Assembly (NCBI GenBank): GCA_020634415.1
Contig: JACKBT010000016.1
Coordinates: forward strand, 1-64,000
DNA length: 64,000 bases
DNA from: Ardenticatenaceae bacterium
Lineage (GTDB): Bacteria > Chloroflexota > Anaerolineae > Promineifilales > Promineifilaceae
Direction of reading: 5' to 3'
The notes beneath the pieces are model-generated. The model saw only the letters and a list, made by a program, of their open reading frames with translations. It did not search any database and was not told the DNA's origin. Shown here piece after piece: positions 33,111 to 42,103 of this stretch (positions within the stretch are counted from its first letter, which is position 1; each line of letters opens with the position of its first letter). The translations under genes were made by a program, and so were the position numbers.

Positions 33111-33143
33111 AGACCTCCGAGGGTAGCCAAACCTCGGAGGTCT
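33111..33143. terminator. Bidirectional terminator between convergent genes
   Basis: AGACCTCCGAGG and CCTCGGAGGTCT are perfect 12-bp arms around a 9-base loop, seven bases past the plus-strand stop and touching the minus-strand stop. Confidence 0.75.
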
Positions 33144-35029
33144 TACTCCCCGTCAGGTTTTTTTAGGAGAGGAATATAGGTGCTTTGCCAGGGTGGCTGC
33201 ACGGTGATGGTTTGGGTGATGGTGCTGCTGCCCTGGGGATTAACGGCCGTTAACCCCACCACCACTTCCCCTGCCGCCGTATACACATGCGTGGGCACAG
33301 GCACAGTCGTTGTCACCCCATCGCCCAAAGACCAGGTATAGGTGATAGGGTTTAGCCCCGTGCTGTTGTTGTAGAAAACGGCCGTTTGCCCCGCCACCAC
33401 CGGCTCTTGCACAGCAAAATCAGCCACCGGTTCGGCCGGAATGGGGTGGAACAGTGGCCCGCCAAAACAAGGGTATGTCTCCGGGTTTGGTTCCCCCGTC
33501 ACCGTCCAGCAGTAGTAGCTGCCGGGATCGCCATCTGTGGCCATTTGCGGCACATACCACAACACAAGGTTGGTATGGGTGATGGGTTCGGGCATTTGCG
33601 GGACGCTGGTTGTGCCATAGATAAACTTTTCCGGCCCATGCTCATGGGTATCGGCACAGCAGTCGCCAATGACACCCATGTCCACATCTCCCTCTTCCGG
33701 CTTGTACAAGGTCACATACACCAGCGGCTCATCGCCGCGCCCACCGTCGGCAAACTGGCCTATGGCTGGTTCCAGCAAATAACCCGCACCGGTGGTGTCG
33801 GTGATGCGCCAGGCGGTGTTAGCGGCCGTTAATTGGTGCGGCCCATGCCCCGCTTCGGCATAAGGCACACGGTATGTCTCTGCGGTTTGTGCCACCCACT
33901 GATGTCCATCCCAATAGGCAAAATTATCACCGCCGTCATCGCCACCGGCGGCCAAATCTAGCCGTACAATGGGGCGATAGAGGGCGTGTGTGCCACAACC
34001 GCGCCCGTAGGCGGCACTGGCCAGGCGAAAACGGCCGTCTGCCCAAAACTGGTAATGCTGTTCATAACGGTAATTACAGTTCTGCCCCCACTGCAACATG
34101 CGAAAATCCTGCACCACCTCGAAGCCCACCACATTGGCCTTCTCATCTAGCAAATCCCGCACCTGCGTGTCGCCGTAGGGGAAAATAGGGAAGCCGCCAC
34201 CGCCGCCGCCACAACCCGTCACATCCTCAAAGCCGGTTGTGCCATAATCCACGTGCCACTCCAGCAGTTTGGCACTGGTGATGACCAATTGGCCGTTGTA
34301 ATGGGCATTGGTCGCTCGCAGACCATCCGTGCCGGTTACATCATAATCAAGCTGCCAGCCATCTCGGTTGACACTGCCAGCAGGGGGACAGCCGCCAGTG
34401 TCAACGGCCGTTGCCCCCGCCGCCGCCGTCTCCTCTGCTAACAAGGTCCAGTTCAAGCCGGCCAATTCCTCCGTCGTCAAATCCACCACCGCCCACAGCG
34501 CCCTATCGCCCAGATCGAAGGTGGGGCTGACGCACAAATGCCCGGCCTCGCAAGCTGAATTCACCAACGAGGCATCTACCGGAGCCATGTCGGCACTGAT
34601 GGGCCGATAGCCCAACGCGGTTTGCACTTCGGGGGCGTTCAGGGCTATTGCCAGGGCTAAATCGGCCAGCCGTTTGTTGATGCCGGGATGCACACCGGGC
34701 TGTTGATAGACGGCCGTTACCATCTGGCTGTGGAGATTGACGAGGGCGATAACGGCCGTATCTCGGTCCCAATCATATATCTCCACCTGAAAACAGTCGG
34801 CACAGGTTGTCAGCTGCCGTACCCCAAACACCTCTGTGCGGTGGTCTACCGTCAAGGCCCGTACCCGCTCATCCGCCAGGGCCAGCTCTTGGGCGGCGGC
34901 CTGTTCGGCCGTTAGCTCTTGTGTCAGGGGCATGGCCGCCGATTTGCCGCGTAACGGCCTTACGGCCCAGCCCACAGCCAACATTGCCAAGATTAAACCC
35001 ACACCGAACAGCCCTTTTTGCCAGTTCAT
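33143..35029 (-). CDS. Copper-amine-oxidase-like secreted protein with PKD domain (paralog A)
   Basis: About 628 residues from ATG 35029 (GAGG five bases upstream; an in-frame ATG at 35059 lacks a site). N-terminal anchor (MNWQKGLFGVGLILAMLAVGW). The first 150 residues have the layout of CAO N-terminal domains (LTAEQAAAQELALADERV, HPGINKRLADLALAIALNAP). The centre matches the catalytic domain in DGLRATNAHYNGQ, DYGTTGFEDVTGC, and NYRYEQHYQFWADGRF, where the N-Y-D/E topaquinone motif is N-Y-R. The stretch before RLD is ALYRPIV, without the H-x-H copper pair. A PKD domain (about 545 to 610) and the tail STYIPLLKK end it. The enzyme may be inactive or altered. Next to a close paralog. Confidence 0.55.
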   Translation of the reverse strand: MNWQKGLFGVGLILAMLAVGWAVRPLRGKSAAMPLTQELTAEQAAAQELALADERVRALTVDHRTEVFGVRQLTTCADCFQVEIYDWDRDTAVIALVNLHSQMVTAVYQQPGVHPGINKRLADLALAIALNAPEVQTALGYRPISADMAPVDASLVNSACEAGHLCVSPTFDLGDRALWAVVDLTTEELAGLNWTLLAEETAAAGATAVDTGGCPPAGSVNRDGWQLDYDVTGTDGLRATNAHYNGQLVITSAKLLEWHVDYGTTGFEDVTGCGGGGGGFPIFPYGDTQVRDLLDEKANVVGFEVVQDFRMLQWGQNCNYRYEQHYQFWADGRFRLASAAYGRGCGTHALYRPIVRLDLAAGGDDGGDNFAYWDGHQWVAQTAETYRVPYAEAGHGPHQLTAANTAWRITDTTGAGYLLEPAIGQFADGGRGDEPLVYVTLYKPEEGDVDMGVIGDCCADTHEHGPEKFIYGTTSVPQMPEPITHTNLVLWYVPQMATDGDPGSYYCWTVTGEPNPETYPCFGGPLFHPIPAEPVADFAVQEPVVAGQTAVFYNNSTGLNPITYTWSLGDGVTTTVPVPTHVYTAAGEVVVGLTAVNPQGSSTITQTITVQPPWQSTYIPLLKKPDGE

Positions 35030-35106
35030 ACCAACCTCACTTGCGCCCCACAGCGGCAAACGGCCGTGTGTGGCACACTACCCCTCCATGAATAGCCTAT
35101 GAAACG

Positions 35107-35139
35107 AAAAAAGGCGAAGGAAATACCCTTCGCCTTTTT
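35107..35139 (-). terminator. Intrinsic terminator of paralog B
   Basis: On the minus strand, AAAAAGGCGAAGG pairs with CCTTCGCCTTTTT around six bases, followed by a T-run. It lies 26 bases after the stop of the gene at 35165. Confidence 0.85.
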
Positions 35140-35164
35140 CAGGTTCATTTTCGCCTAATGCCGA

Positions 35165-37096
35165 TTAATCATCTGAAGGCACAGGCACCGTTTCCGCATT
35201 GGGTACGCTGTTGCCACCACCTGGCGGGTTCAGCAGCGGTTCATACACGCTAATGGTATCCACAAAGCTGTCCGAACCTTGGGCATTGGTCACGGTGAGG
35301 GTGATGGTGTAGGTGTTGGAGATGGTGTATTGATGGGTTGGGCTTTCTAAGGTTGATGTTGCGCCATCACCAAACTCCCACAGGTAAGACAAGTTGCCCG
35401 TTCCCGACGAGGCGTTTTGGAAGGTGGTGGGCAGGGTGGTGACGTTGGGTGTGCTGTGGGTGAAAGCGGCCGTTGGGGCCTGGCTGAAAGGCACAAACAT
35501 AGGCCCAGAGAAACAGGGGTAGGTAACGGGATTGGGTTCACCTTGCAGTGTCCAGCAATAGTAATCGGGGCTGGAAGCATCGGTTAAAGATTGCGGCACA
35601 TACCAGAGGACGAGATTGACATCCTGGATGTTTTCGCCATTGATAAAGGTATGTGGCCCCTGCTGGTGATTGTCGTTACAACAACTGCCAATTGCCCCTA
35701 GATCGGTATCACCTTCGTTGGTATGATGCAAAACAGCATAGACAAAAGGATCGTCGCCATGACCATTGTCACCATCATACTGCCCCACGTCTTGCACCAT
35801 GTAATAGCCCACGCCAGCGACAGAATCGGAGACGCGCCAGCTATATCCATTGGCATCAATCTCGTGGGGGCCATGACCCGTTTCTGTGTAGGGAACAAAA
35901 TAATTTTCGGTGGTGACATCGGCCCATTGGGCACCATCCCAGCGGGCGAAGCTGTCATTGGCATCACCGCTTACGGCGATGTCTATGCGGGTAACGGGGC
36001 GATAGAGGGCGTTGGTGCCGCAGCCTTTGCCATAAGCGCCAGAAACGGGACGGAAACGGCCGTCATTGTAAAAACGCATCCGCTGCTCATAACGATAGTT
36101 GCAGCTATTCCCCCAGTTCCCCATACGGAAATCTTGCACCACCTCAAACCCAATCACATTATTCTGATCGTCCAAGAGATCGAGAACCTGGGCATCGCCG
36201 TAGGGATAGATGGGGAAACCACCAGATGGACTGCAGCCAGTGGCATCCACATAGCCAGAAGAGCCATAGTCAGCGTGCCACTCTACTGTTTTAATGCTGG
36301 TGGCAACATCGGTTCCATTGTAAGCGATGTTGTAAACACGCAAACCGTCATTGCCCGTTACGGCATAATCCAGCGTCCAGCCGTCACGATTGACATTGCC
36401 AGAGATAGGACAGCCATCAGGAGCAAAATAGGTGGAACTGCCTGTGGGGTCAATATTTGTCCAGTCAATGCCGGCCAACTTCTCATCAGTCAGGTCTACA
36501 ATGGCCCACAAAACGCGGTCGCCCAATTCAAATGTGGGTGCCGCACACAGGTGGCCCAGATCGCAGCTTGTTCCCAACGAATTGGCTTCCACGGGGGCCA
36601 TATCCGCTGCTTCGGGCTGATAGCCTAAAATCTCAATCACTTCGGGGGCATTCAGGGCAATCTCTAGGGCCAAATCGTTGAGGCGTTTGTTAATGCCGGG
36701 GTGCATATGAGGCAGATACAGAACATCGAGAACCTCGCTGGTGTCTACATTGACGATGGCTGTAATGGCTGCGTTGTCATCGAAATTGTAGATTTCTACC
36801 TGGCGGCAGTCGGCTGTGGCACAGGCGCTGCTCTTTTTGGTGTATTCATCGGCCAAAATCTGATGCACGCCAAAAACTTCACTGCGACGGCCGAATGTAT
36901 AGCGCTGCACTTCGGCATTGGCTAAGGCCAGGTCTTGCGCCAATATCTGCTCTGGGGTCAATTCATCGGAAATGGGCATGGCTGCCGATTTGCCCCGTAC
37001 TTCTTGGGTCAATTGCCCCGTACTGGCTAACCCAATCACAATGAGCAGGCTAATCACAACTACCCCTACAATGCGGAAAATAAGTTTTTTGTTCAT
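35165..37096 (-). CDS. Copper-amine-oxidase-like secreted protein with PKD domain (paralog B)
   Basis: 643 residues. Signal anchor at about 7 to 26 (IVGVVVISLLIVIGLAS). Same order as paralog A and similar along the length: LTPEQILAQDLALANAEV, HPGINKRLNDLALEIALNAPEV, DGLRVYNIAYNGTDV, DYGSSGYVDATGC, NYRYEQRMRFYNDGRF, and ALYRPVTRIDIA at the place where amine oxidases have the H-x-H copper motif and RLD. A PKD domain (about 550 to 625, LWEFGDGATSTLESPTHQYT) is C-terminal, but the YIPLL tail of paralog A is missing and the protein ends in a short acidic stretch. It has fewer ACGGCCGT copies than paralog A. The two arose by tandem duplication, and a terminator separates them. Confidence 0.55.
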   Translation of the reverse strand: MNKKLIFRIVGVVVISLLIVIGLASTGQLTQEVRGKSAAMPISDELTPEQILAQDLALANAEVQRYTFGRRSEVFGVHQILADEYTKKSSACATADCRQVEIYNFDDNAAITAIVNVDTSEVLDVLYLPHMHPGINKRLNDLALEIALNAPEVIEILGYQPEAADMAPVEANSLGTSCDLGHLCAAPTFELGDRVLWAIVDLTDEKLAGIDWTNIDPTGSSTYFAPDGCPISGNVNRDGWTLDYAVTGNDGLRVYNIAYNGTDVATSIKTVEWHADYGSSGYVDATGCSPSGGFPIYPYGDAQVLDLLDDQNNVIGFEVVQDFRMGNWGNSCNYRYEQRMRFYNDGRFRPVSGAYGKGCGTNALYRPVTRIDIAVSGDANDSFARWDGAQWADVTTENYFVPYTETGHGPHEIDANGYSWRVSDSVAGVGYYMVQDVGQYDGDNGHGDDPFVYAVLHHTNEGDTDLGAIGSCCNDNHQQGPHTFINGENIQDVNLVLWYVPQSLTDASSPDYYCWTLQGEPNPVTYPCFSGPMFVPFSQAPTAAFTHSTPNVTTLPTTFQNASSGTGNLSYLWEFGDGATSTLESPTHQYTISNTYTITLTVTNAQGSDSFVDTISVYEPLLNPPGGGNSVPNAETVPVPSDD

Positions 37097-37243
37097 AAAA
37101 CTACCTCAATTGGGTGCTGCGCTGATATTGGGAACTCATATCAAGCGCACTATCGAATAGTGGGATACTCATTTTTACTATAATACATGATTACTGTGAA
37201 ATGAGAACCTTACAAAATTGATCTGCCAAAATCAATTGATGAA

Positions 37244-37271
37244 AAAAAGCGTGGCAGTTGCCACGCTTTTT
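37244..37271 (-). terminator. Terminator of tRNA-Ser
   Basis: On the minus strand, AAAAAGCGTGGCA pairs perfectly with TGCCACGCTTTTT and is followed by two more T. It begins two bases after the tRNA 3' end. Confidence 0.9.
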
Positions 37272-37273
37272 AG

Positions 37274-37360
37274 CGGAGAGGGCGGGATTCGAACCCGCGA
37301 CCCCTTTTGGGGGTACGCGATTTCCAGTCGCGCGCACTAGACCAACTATGCGACCTCTCC
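37274..37360 (-). tRNA. tRNA-Ser (anticodon GGA)
   Basis: An 87-nt class II tRNA on the minus strand. The acceptor GGAGAGG (37360-37354) pairs with CCTCTCC (37281-37275), and the discriminator is G. The anticodon loop CTGGAAA gives GGA. The long variable arm TACCCCCAAAAGGGGT is typical of tRNA-Ser. It has its own promoter and terminator. Confidence 0.97.
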
Positions 37361-37373
37361 TAATGCGGGGGGA

Positions 37374-37402
37374 ATTATAACAAGGGAGTTGTGCCTTGCC
37401 AA
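37374..37402 (-). promoter_or_regulatory. Promoter of tRNA-Ser
   Basis: On the minus strand, TTGGCA (37402-37397), a 17-base spacer and TATAAT (37379-37374) stand 13 bases before the tRNA. A GC-rich CCCCCCGC discriminator follows, common in stable RNA promoters. Confidence 0.75.
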
Positions 37403-37480
37403 CCTGTGAACGGTCTATTCAATGGGCAGTTCAATGGAAATAGGGGGCTTGGGTATAATCCCAATAAAGTTTGGTCTTGG

Positions 37481-37526
37481 GGAGACTGGAGATTGGAGAC
37501 TACCCAGTCTCCAATCTCCAGTCTCC
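37481..37526. repeat. GGAGACT-family inverted repeat, copy 2 (perfect)
   Basis: Perfect 21-bp arms (37481-37501 and 37506-37526), each a mix of GGAGACT and GGAGATT units, with a four-base centre ACCC. The best preserved copy of the family in this window. Between it and the tRNA-Ser promoter no gene is seen. Confidence 0.85.
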
Positions 37527-37582
37527 ACCCAACGGAGGGGTTGTTTTGGCGCAAGCTCTTTGTGCCTCAGGCGGACCGGCCG

Positions 37583-38194
37583 TTAGTCGGATGGTAGTGT
37601 GATGGTGACATGGATGGTTTCTTTGGCGGCTGTGGGGAGGAGGAATCCATCGCTGGTGGCTAAGAGTGTGCCGCCTTCGGCATCGTAAACGAGCCAGCGG
37701 AAAGTTGGTTGGGCCCCCAAATGGTTTTGGCCCACAAACCAGAGTACGTCGTTGTTTTCGGTTAGGTGGCCGGCCCAGCCGTTGACATCGTACCATTGGC
37801 CGTCGCCAGCCAGCCATTGCACTTGTGTCCATAGGCCCGCACGGAGTCCTTGGAGGGTGAGCTGGATGAAGCCGCCGTCAACTTCTGGCTTGGATGGGGC
37901 TGTGGTGGGGGCGGCGTTGGTGGTGGGAACGGCCGTTGGGCGCAAGGTGGGTGTGGGCATCATGGTGGGTGTGGGGGTGATGAGAGCTACGGGTGTGGGG
38001 GTAGACGGTCGTATCGGCAGTTCGGCATGACTCACATCCACAGATCCTATCACCACATCACTGTTCGATGCGGTGCGTTCCAACACCTCCCGATAGACAA
38101 AGGGCGAGATGACGGCCAAAGCAATGAGAATCAGGATACCGTCTTTTAGTCCGATGCTGAATGATTTGAAAAAGGCGAATAATTTATGCTGCAT
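37583..38194 (-). CDS. Membrane-anchored protein with Thr/Pro-rich linker, unknown function
   Basis: 203 residues. Near the N-terminus one hydrophobic helix (about 18 to 33, DGILILIALAVISPFVY) anchors it. A low-complexity linker of TPTP and PTAVPTT follows (about 62 to 102). The outer part (about 108 to 203) is a small beta domain (GGFIQLTLQGLRAGLWTQVQWLAGDGQWYDVNGW, then FRWLVYDAEGGTLLATS, then TIHVTITLPSD), resembling an immunoglobulin-like or carbohydrate-binding sandwich. No family name can be given. It is downstream of the giant adhesin gene in the same direction, with a CCCCTTCA hairpin (38211-38230) between them. Confidence 0.65.
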   Translation of the reverse strand: MQHKLFAFFKSFSIGLKDGILILIALAVISPFVYREVLERTASNSDVVIGSVDVSHAELPIRPSTPTPVALITPTPTMMPTPTLRPTAVPTTNAAPTTAPSKPEVDGGFIQLTLQGLRAGLWTQVQWLAGDGQWYDVNGWAGHLTENNDVLWFVGQNHLGAQPTFRWLVYDAEGGTLLATSDGFLLPTAAKETIHVTITLPSD

Positions 38195-38270
38195 GTTATT
38201 GACTCCTTACCCCTTCACCGCTGAAGGGGATTCCTGATGACTTTACACAAATATATAATAACTGTCTGTA

Positions 38271-41200
38271 TTACGGATTCAATGATACGGTGATATGTCC
38301 GATGTTGTTATATGGCTCATTGGTTATTTCGTGGGTTTCGCGCACACCACCACTTTCTCTGGTGACATCGGCCGAATCTACCTGGACGTAGATTTCCATG
38401 CCATCCGTGAAGGTTCCTGAGAAATCAGTTAGGTCTGGATCGAGTGCGGGGTGGTTGAGGTCAATAACCAGAATGCCGCCGGGTATGAGGGCTTCTATGT
38501 CTGTGATGCCCCAGACGATGCCCGCTTCACTGAGCTGATCCCAGGTTTGGTTGGCGGCAGTGGGAGCGGGGTCGGGGTTGATGTACAGGTCTACCCAAAA
38601 ACCATTGGCAACGGCCGTATTGCCGCTGTTTTCGATGATAATGGTGACGTTATCCGGTGTGACCGTTATTAGTTGCACTTCCAGGTCGGGCGCGTGGACG
38701 GCGTTGTTGGTAACGAGAGGCAGGTAAATGACGGACTGAACCACATTGACGATCAGTTGGTCTGTGCCGGTGGCCGTTTCATCATCCATCACCGACAGGG
38801 TGACGGTGTATGTGCCGGGGGCGGCGTAGGTGTGGTTGGCGGTGAGGGTGTTGAAGACCGATTCGCCATCACCAAAATCCCATTCGATGAAGTGGGAGTC
38901 TAATGTGCCCGGATCGGTGAAGCTGCCGTTGAAGGCGGCTGTGGCCCCGAAGGGGATGGTCTGGTCGGAACCGGCAGAGACGATGGGGGCGACGTTGGCG
39001 ACTTGGATGACGACCAGGTCGCTGCCGGACAGCCCCATGCTATCGGTGTAGGTGAGGGTGACGGTAAAGGTGCCATTTTCGGGGTAGGTGTGGGTGGGTG
39101 TGAGGGTGGTGGTGAGGGTGGTGCCATCGCCAAAATCCCACAGCAGGCCGCTGCCACCTTCGGCCGGGCGGCTGGGGTCTAGGATGATGCCGTTGAATTG
39201 GATGGGTGTACCTTCGAGGGTGGGGGTGGTGACGACGTTGAGGGTGACGACGGGGACATCGTTGATGTCGAAGACGGTGACGGTGACAACGGCCGTATCT
39301 GTGAACACGCCGTCGCTGATGGTGTAGCTGAAGAGAGCGGTGCCGGTGAAGTTGAGGGTGGGTGAGTAGGTGATGGTGTTGTTGGGGTTGAGGGTGGTTG
39401 TGCCGTTGGTGGGGGGGGTAACGGCCGTTACGGTTAATACATCGGTGGGGTCTACGTTGATGTCATTGTCTAGCACATCAATGACCACTTCGGTGTCTTC
39501 CAGAGTGATGGCAGTATCGTCTACGGCTGTGGGTGGGTCGTTAACGGCCGTTACGGTAATGACCACCGTGGCCGTCGCGCACGCGGCGGGCAGCGGTGTG
39601 CCATCATCACAAATTTCATAATCGTAGCTGTCTACGCCGTTGAAGTTGAGGGAGGGGGTGTAGGTGATGACACCGGTGGCAGGATCGGCTGTGGCCGAGC
39701 CGTTGCTGGGGCTGCTGTCTATGCTTAGCGTGGCAGGGTCAATATTGCCGTCTATGTCGAAGTCGTTAGCCAGAACGTCGGTGGTGACGGGGCTGTCTTC
39801 GCTGGTGGTGTCGCCATCGTCAACGGCCGTTGGCGGGTCGTTTACCACCGTTACGGTGATGGTGACGGTGGCGGTGTCGGTGAATACGCCATCTGAGATG
39901 GTGTAGTCGAAGACATCGGTGCCGCTGAATTCGGCGGCGGGGGTGTAGTCTACGCTGTTGCTGTTGATAACGGCCGTGCCATTGGCGGGCACGGTTACGG
40001 TGACAACGTTGGCATCGCCGTCCACATCAATATCATTGAGGAGGACATCAATGTTGATGGGCATGTCTTCGGTGGTGGTGATGGTGTCGTTAACGGCCGT
40101 TAAGGGGTCGTTTACGGGTGTTACTTCAATAGAAACGGTGGCGATGTTGGAGTTGTTGGTGCCATCGTTGGCATGGTAGGTAAAGTTGTCGTTGCCGTTG
40201 AAGTTGGCGGTGGGGGTGTAGGTGAAGGAGCCATCCAGGTTCAGGTTGACGGTTCCATTGGCCGGGGGGGTGTTTAAGACGGCCGTTAAGGGGTCTAAAT
40301 CAATGTCGGTGTCATTGCTCAGCACACCTGTGGCGGCGATGTTGAGAACAGCATCTTCGGCCACCGTGTAAAAGTCGTTGTTGGCTACGGGGGCCGAATC
40401 ATTGTCCGTGATGGTGCCGAGGCCCTGACTGTCGGCGATGGCGGCGTTGGTGGCGTTGCTTAAATCTACCGTGAAGGTTTCACTGCCTTCTACCAGCGTA
40501 TCATCAATGATGGTGACGCTGAGGGTGGTGCTGATGGTGTTCATGGGGATGGTGATGGTGCCGTTGGTGGCTGTGTAGTCGCCGGGGGCAACGGCCGTGC
40601 CGTTGTTGGTGGTGTAATCCACAGCCACGTCTACCGCCACCAGGGTGGATAGGCTGACGGTGAAGGTGGCTGTGCCTGCTGCTTCATCTACGGTGACATC
40701 GCTGATGGACAACCCTGCGGGCGACAAGAGATGGTCTTCTACTTCACCATTGGTGACTTCGCCTGTGAGACCGATGGCGGTGTCATCGCTGCAGTCGGGG
40801 GTTGTGCCTGTGTCGGGGATGAGGCGGAAACGGCCGTAAAACGAATTGCCGCCCAAGATAGTGCCTGCGGGAATATCAAAGGAAAGGGTATTGGTTCCCG
40901 TTGCTACTTCGGCCATCACCAGTATGGCATCACCAGCATCGGAGAAGTTGTTGTTATGTCCCCAATCAATCCAGCCGCTGACGCAGCCGGGCCCGCTGGC
41001 GATAACGTTGACTGCGCCCCCGTTTACGCCCACAGCCCAGGCCCCTACGGGTGAGATGCCATCTTCGTCGTCCAGGCCGTTGGCATCGTCGCCATCGGCG
41101 TTGGCGGAGACTTGGCCATCGGCTTCACTATCAACGGCCGTTCCCAAATAGAGATCGCCAATGAGGTGCCGCGCCCCATTGTTGGCGGTGGTGGTGAGGG

Positions 41201-41909
41201 CGTATGCGGCGGGCAGGTCGCCAAAATCGTAGTTGCTGAGGGCTAAGGTGTCGAGCAGCAGTTGGAAGCCCGGTGTGCTGGAACCATCAATATAAAGGGC
41301 AAATGCGCCAATATTGGCAAAATCTGCGCCGGTTCCGCCCTGAACGGTAAAGCTGGTGAAGGGGATGAAGAAGCTTTGATTGTTTGTACCTGCACTTACC
41401 GGGAGGGTGGCCTCAGAAAAGTTTGTGCCGTCTGTATAGGCGGTAAAGGTCAGGTCGGCTGTGCCATTGGCGGAGGCGATTTGCACGAATAGGCCGCTGT
41501 TGCTGCCGCCGTCGGTGAAATCCAGGCCGCCCAAACCGGTGGCATCCAGTGTAACCGCGTCGTTATCGTCGCCGTCCCAAACCACTCTTGTCCAGCCCGT
41601 CATGAGGGGGTCTTGGGAGTGGAAAAGGCTGTTGAGGGGGGGGCCGGCAAAAACATCCTGTGAACCAAACAGGCCAGTGAGCATGGTTGTTTCGATGTCT
41701 CGTTCGCCGCCTAAGGTGCCGGTGTTGTCTAGGGCTGATGAGGCGGAGCCGCCGCAGCAGGCGACTGTTAGAAATTGGGTGGGTGAAACATCAAAATCAT
41801 CAATGAGGAGGGGGGCGGCGAGGGTTGGTTGCGGCTGCCAGAGCAGGGCGAACCCGACCGCCAGGATGGAAAACAGAATTGTTTTACGAAAACTAAAAGA
41901 GGCTGTCAT
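38271..41909 (-). CDS. Giant secreted adhesin: GEVED, Calx-beta, cadherin-like, PKD and CARDB-like modules
   Basis: About 1212 residues from ATG 41909, which has AAGGA eight bases upstream and a signal peptide (TILFSILAVGFALLWQPQPTLAA). An in-frame ATG at 41990 would add 27 residues without a ribosome site. The order is a beta domain, a GEVED module (DGDDANGLDDEDGISP, GEVTNGEVEDHLL), a Calx-beta module (VDVAVDYTTNNGTAVAPGDYT), about five cadherin-like repeats, two PKD modules (WDFGDGTTLTTTLTPTHTYP, EWDFGDGESVFNTL), VIYLPLVTNN and a CARDB-like end. No LPxTG or dockerin is seen. It probably forms calcium-stabilised surface or matrix structures. Repeat DNA carries many AACGGCCGTT at LTAV-type codons. 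Confidence 0.85.
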   Translation of the reverse strand: MTASFSFRKTILFSILAVGFALLWQPQPTLAAPLLIDDFDVSPTQFLTVACCGGSASSALDNTGTLGGERDIETTMLTGLFGSQDVFAGPPLNSLFHSQDPLMTGWTRVVWDGDDNDAVTLDATGLGGLDFTDGGSNSGLFVQIASANGTADLTFTAYTDGTNFSEATLPVSAGTNNQSFFIPFTSFTVQGGTGADFANIGAFALYIDGSSTPGFQLLLDTLALSNYDFGDLPAAYALTTTANNGARHLIGDLYLGTAVDSEADGQVSANADGDDANGLDDEDGISPVGAWAVGVNGGAVNVIASGPGCVSGWIDWGHNNNFSDAGDAILVMAEVATGTNTLSFDIPAGTILGGNSFYGRFRLIPDTGTTPDCSDDTAIGLTGEVTNGEVEDHLLSPAGLSISDVTVDEAAGTATFTVSLSTLVAVDVAVDYTTNNGTAVAPGDYTATNGTITIPMNTISTTLSVTIIDDTLVEGSETFTVDLSNATNAAIADSQGLGTITDNDSAPVANNDFYTVAEDAVLNIAATGVLSNDTDIDLDPLTAVLNTPPANGTVNLNLDGSFTYTPTANFNGNDNFTYHANDGTNNSNIATVSIEVTPVNDPLTAVNDTITTTEDMPINIDVLLNDIDVDGDANVVTVTVPANGTAVINSNSVDYTPAAEFSGTDVFDYTISDGVFTDTATVTITVTVVNDPPTAVDDGDTTSEDSPVTTDVLANDFDIDGNIDPATLSIDSSPSNGSATADPATGVITYTPSLNFNGVDSYDYEICDDGTPLPAACATATVVITVTAVNDPPTAVDDTAITLEDTEVVIDVLDNDINVDPTDVLTVTAVTPPTNGTTTLNPNNTITYSPTLNFTGTALFSYTISDGVFTDTAVVTVTVFDINDVPVVTLNVVTTPTLEGTPIQFNGIILDPSRPAEGGSGLLWDFGDGTTLTTTLTPTHTYPENGTFTVTLTYTDSMGLSGSDLVVIQVANVAPIVSAGSDQTIPFGATAAFNGSFTDPGTLDSHFIEWDFGDGESVFNTLTANHTYAAPGTYTVTLSVMDDETATGTDQLIVNVVQSVIYLPLVTNNAVHAPDLEVQLITVTPDNVTIIIENSGNTAVANGFWVDLYINPDPAPTAANQTWDQLSEAGIVWGITDIEALIPGGILVIDLNHPALDPDLTDFSGTFTDGMEIYVQVDSADVTRESGGVRETHEITNEPYNNIGHITVSLNP

Positions 41910-42103
41910 CTTAATGTCCTTTGTTGGTATTCTTTTGGAACTGCTTGCTGAGAGGGGCCAGGTGAAGAAGTTCAGTAGACGATTGAACACCCGTGTTGTA
42001 AAGAATATTACAGATGATTATACATCTGCGATGGCATCGCATTATGTAGAACTTTAGTCACGTACCAGAGGGGAATGAGGGGGATTTGGTTGGTGGGGGG
42101 AGG

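Noticed and set aside
35723..36628. 301-codon frame opposite the second amine-oxidase-like gene
   Set aside because: Low-complexity Ile/Gly-rich translation from the reverse of a coherent secreted protein.
38271..41990. Adhesin start at 41990
   Set aside because: No ribosome site, and it would put 27 residues in front of a good signal peptide that starts at 41909.
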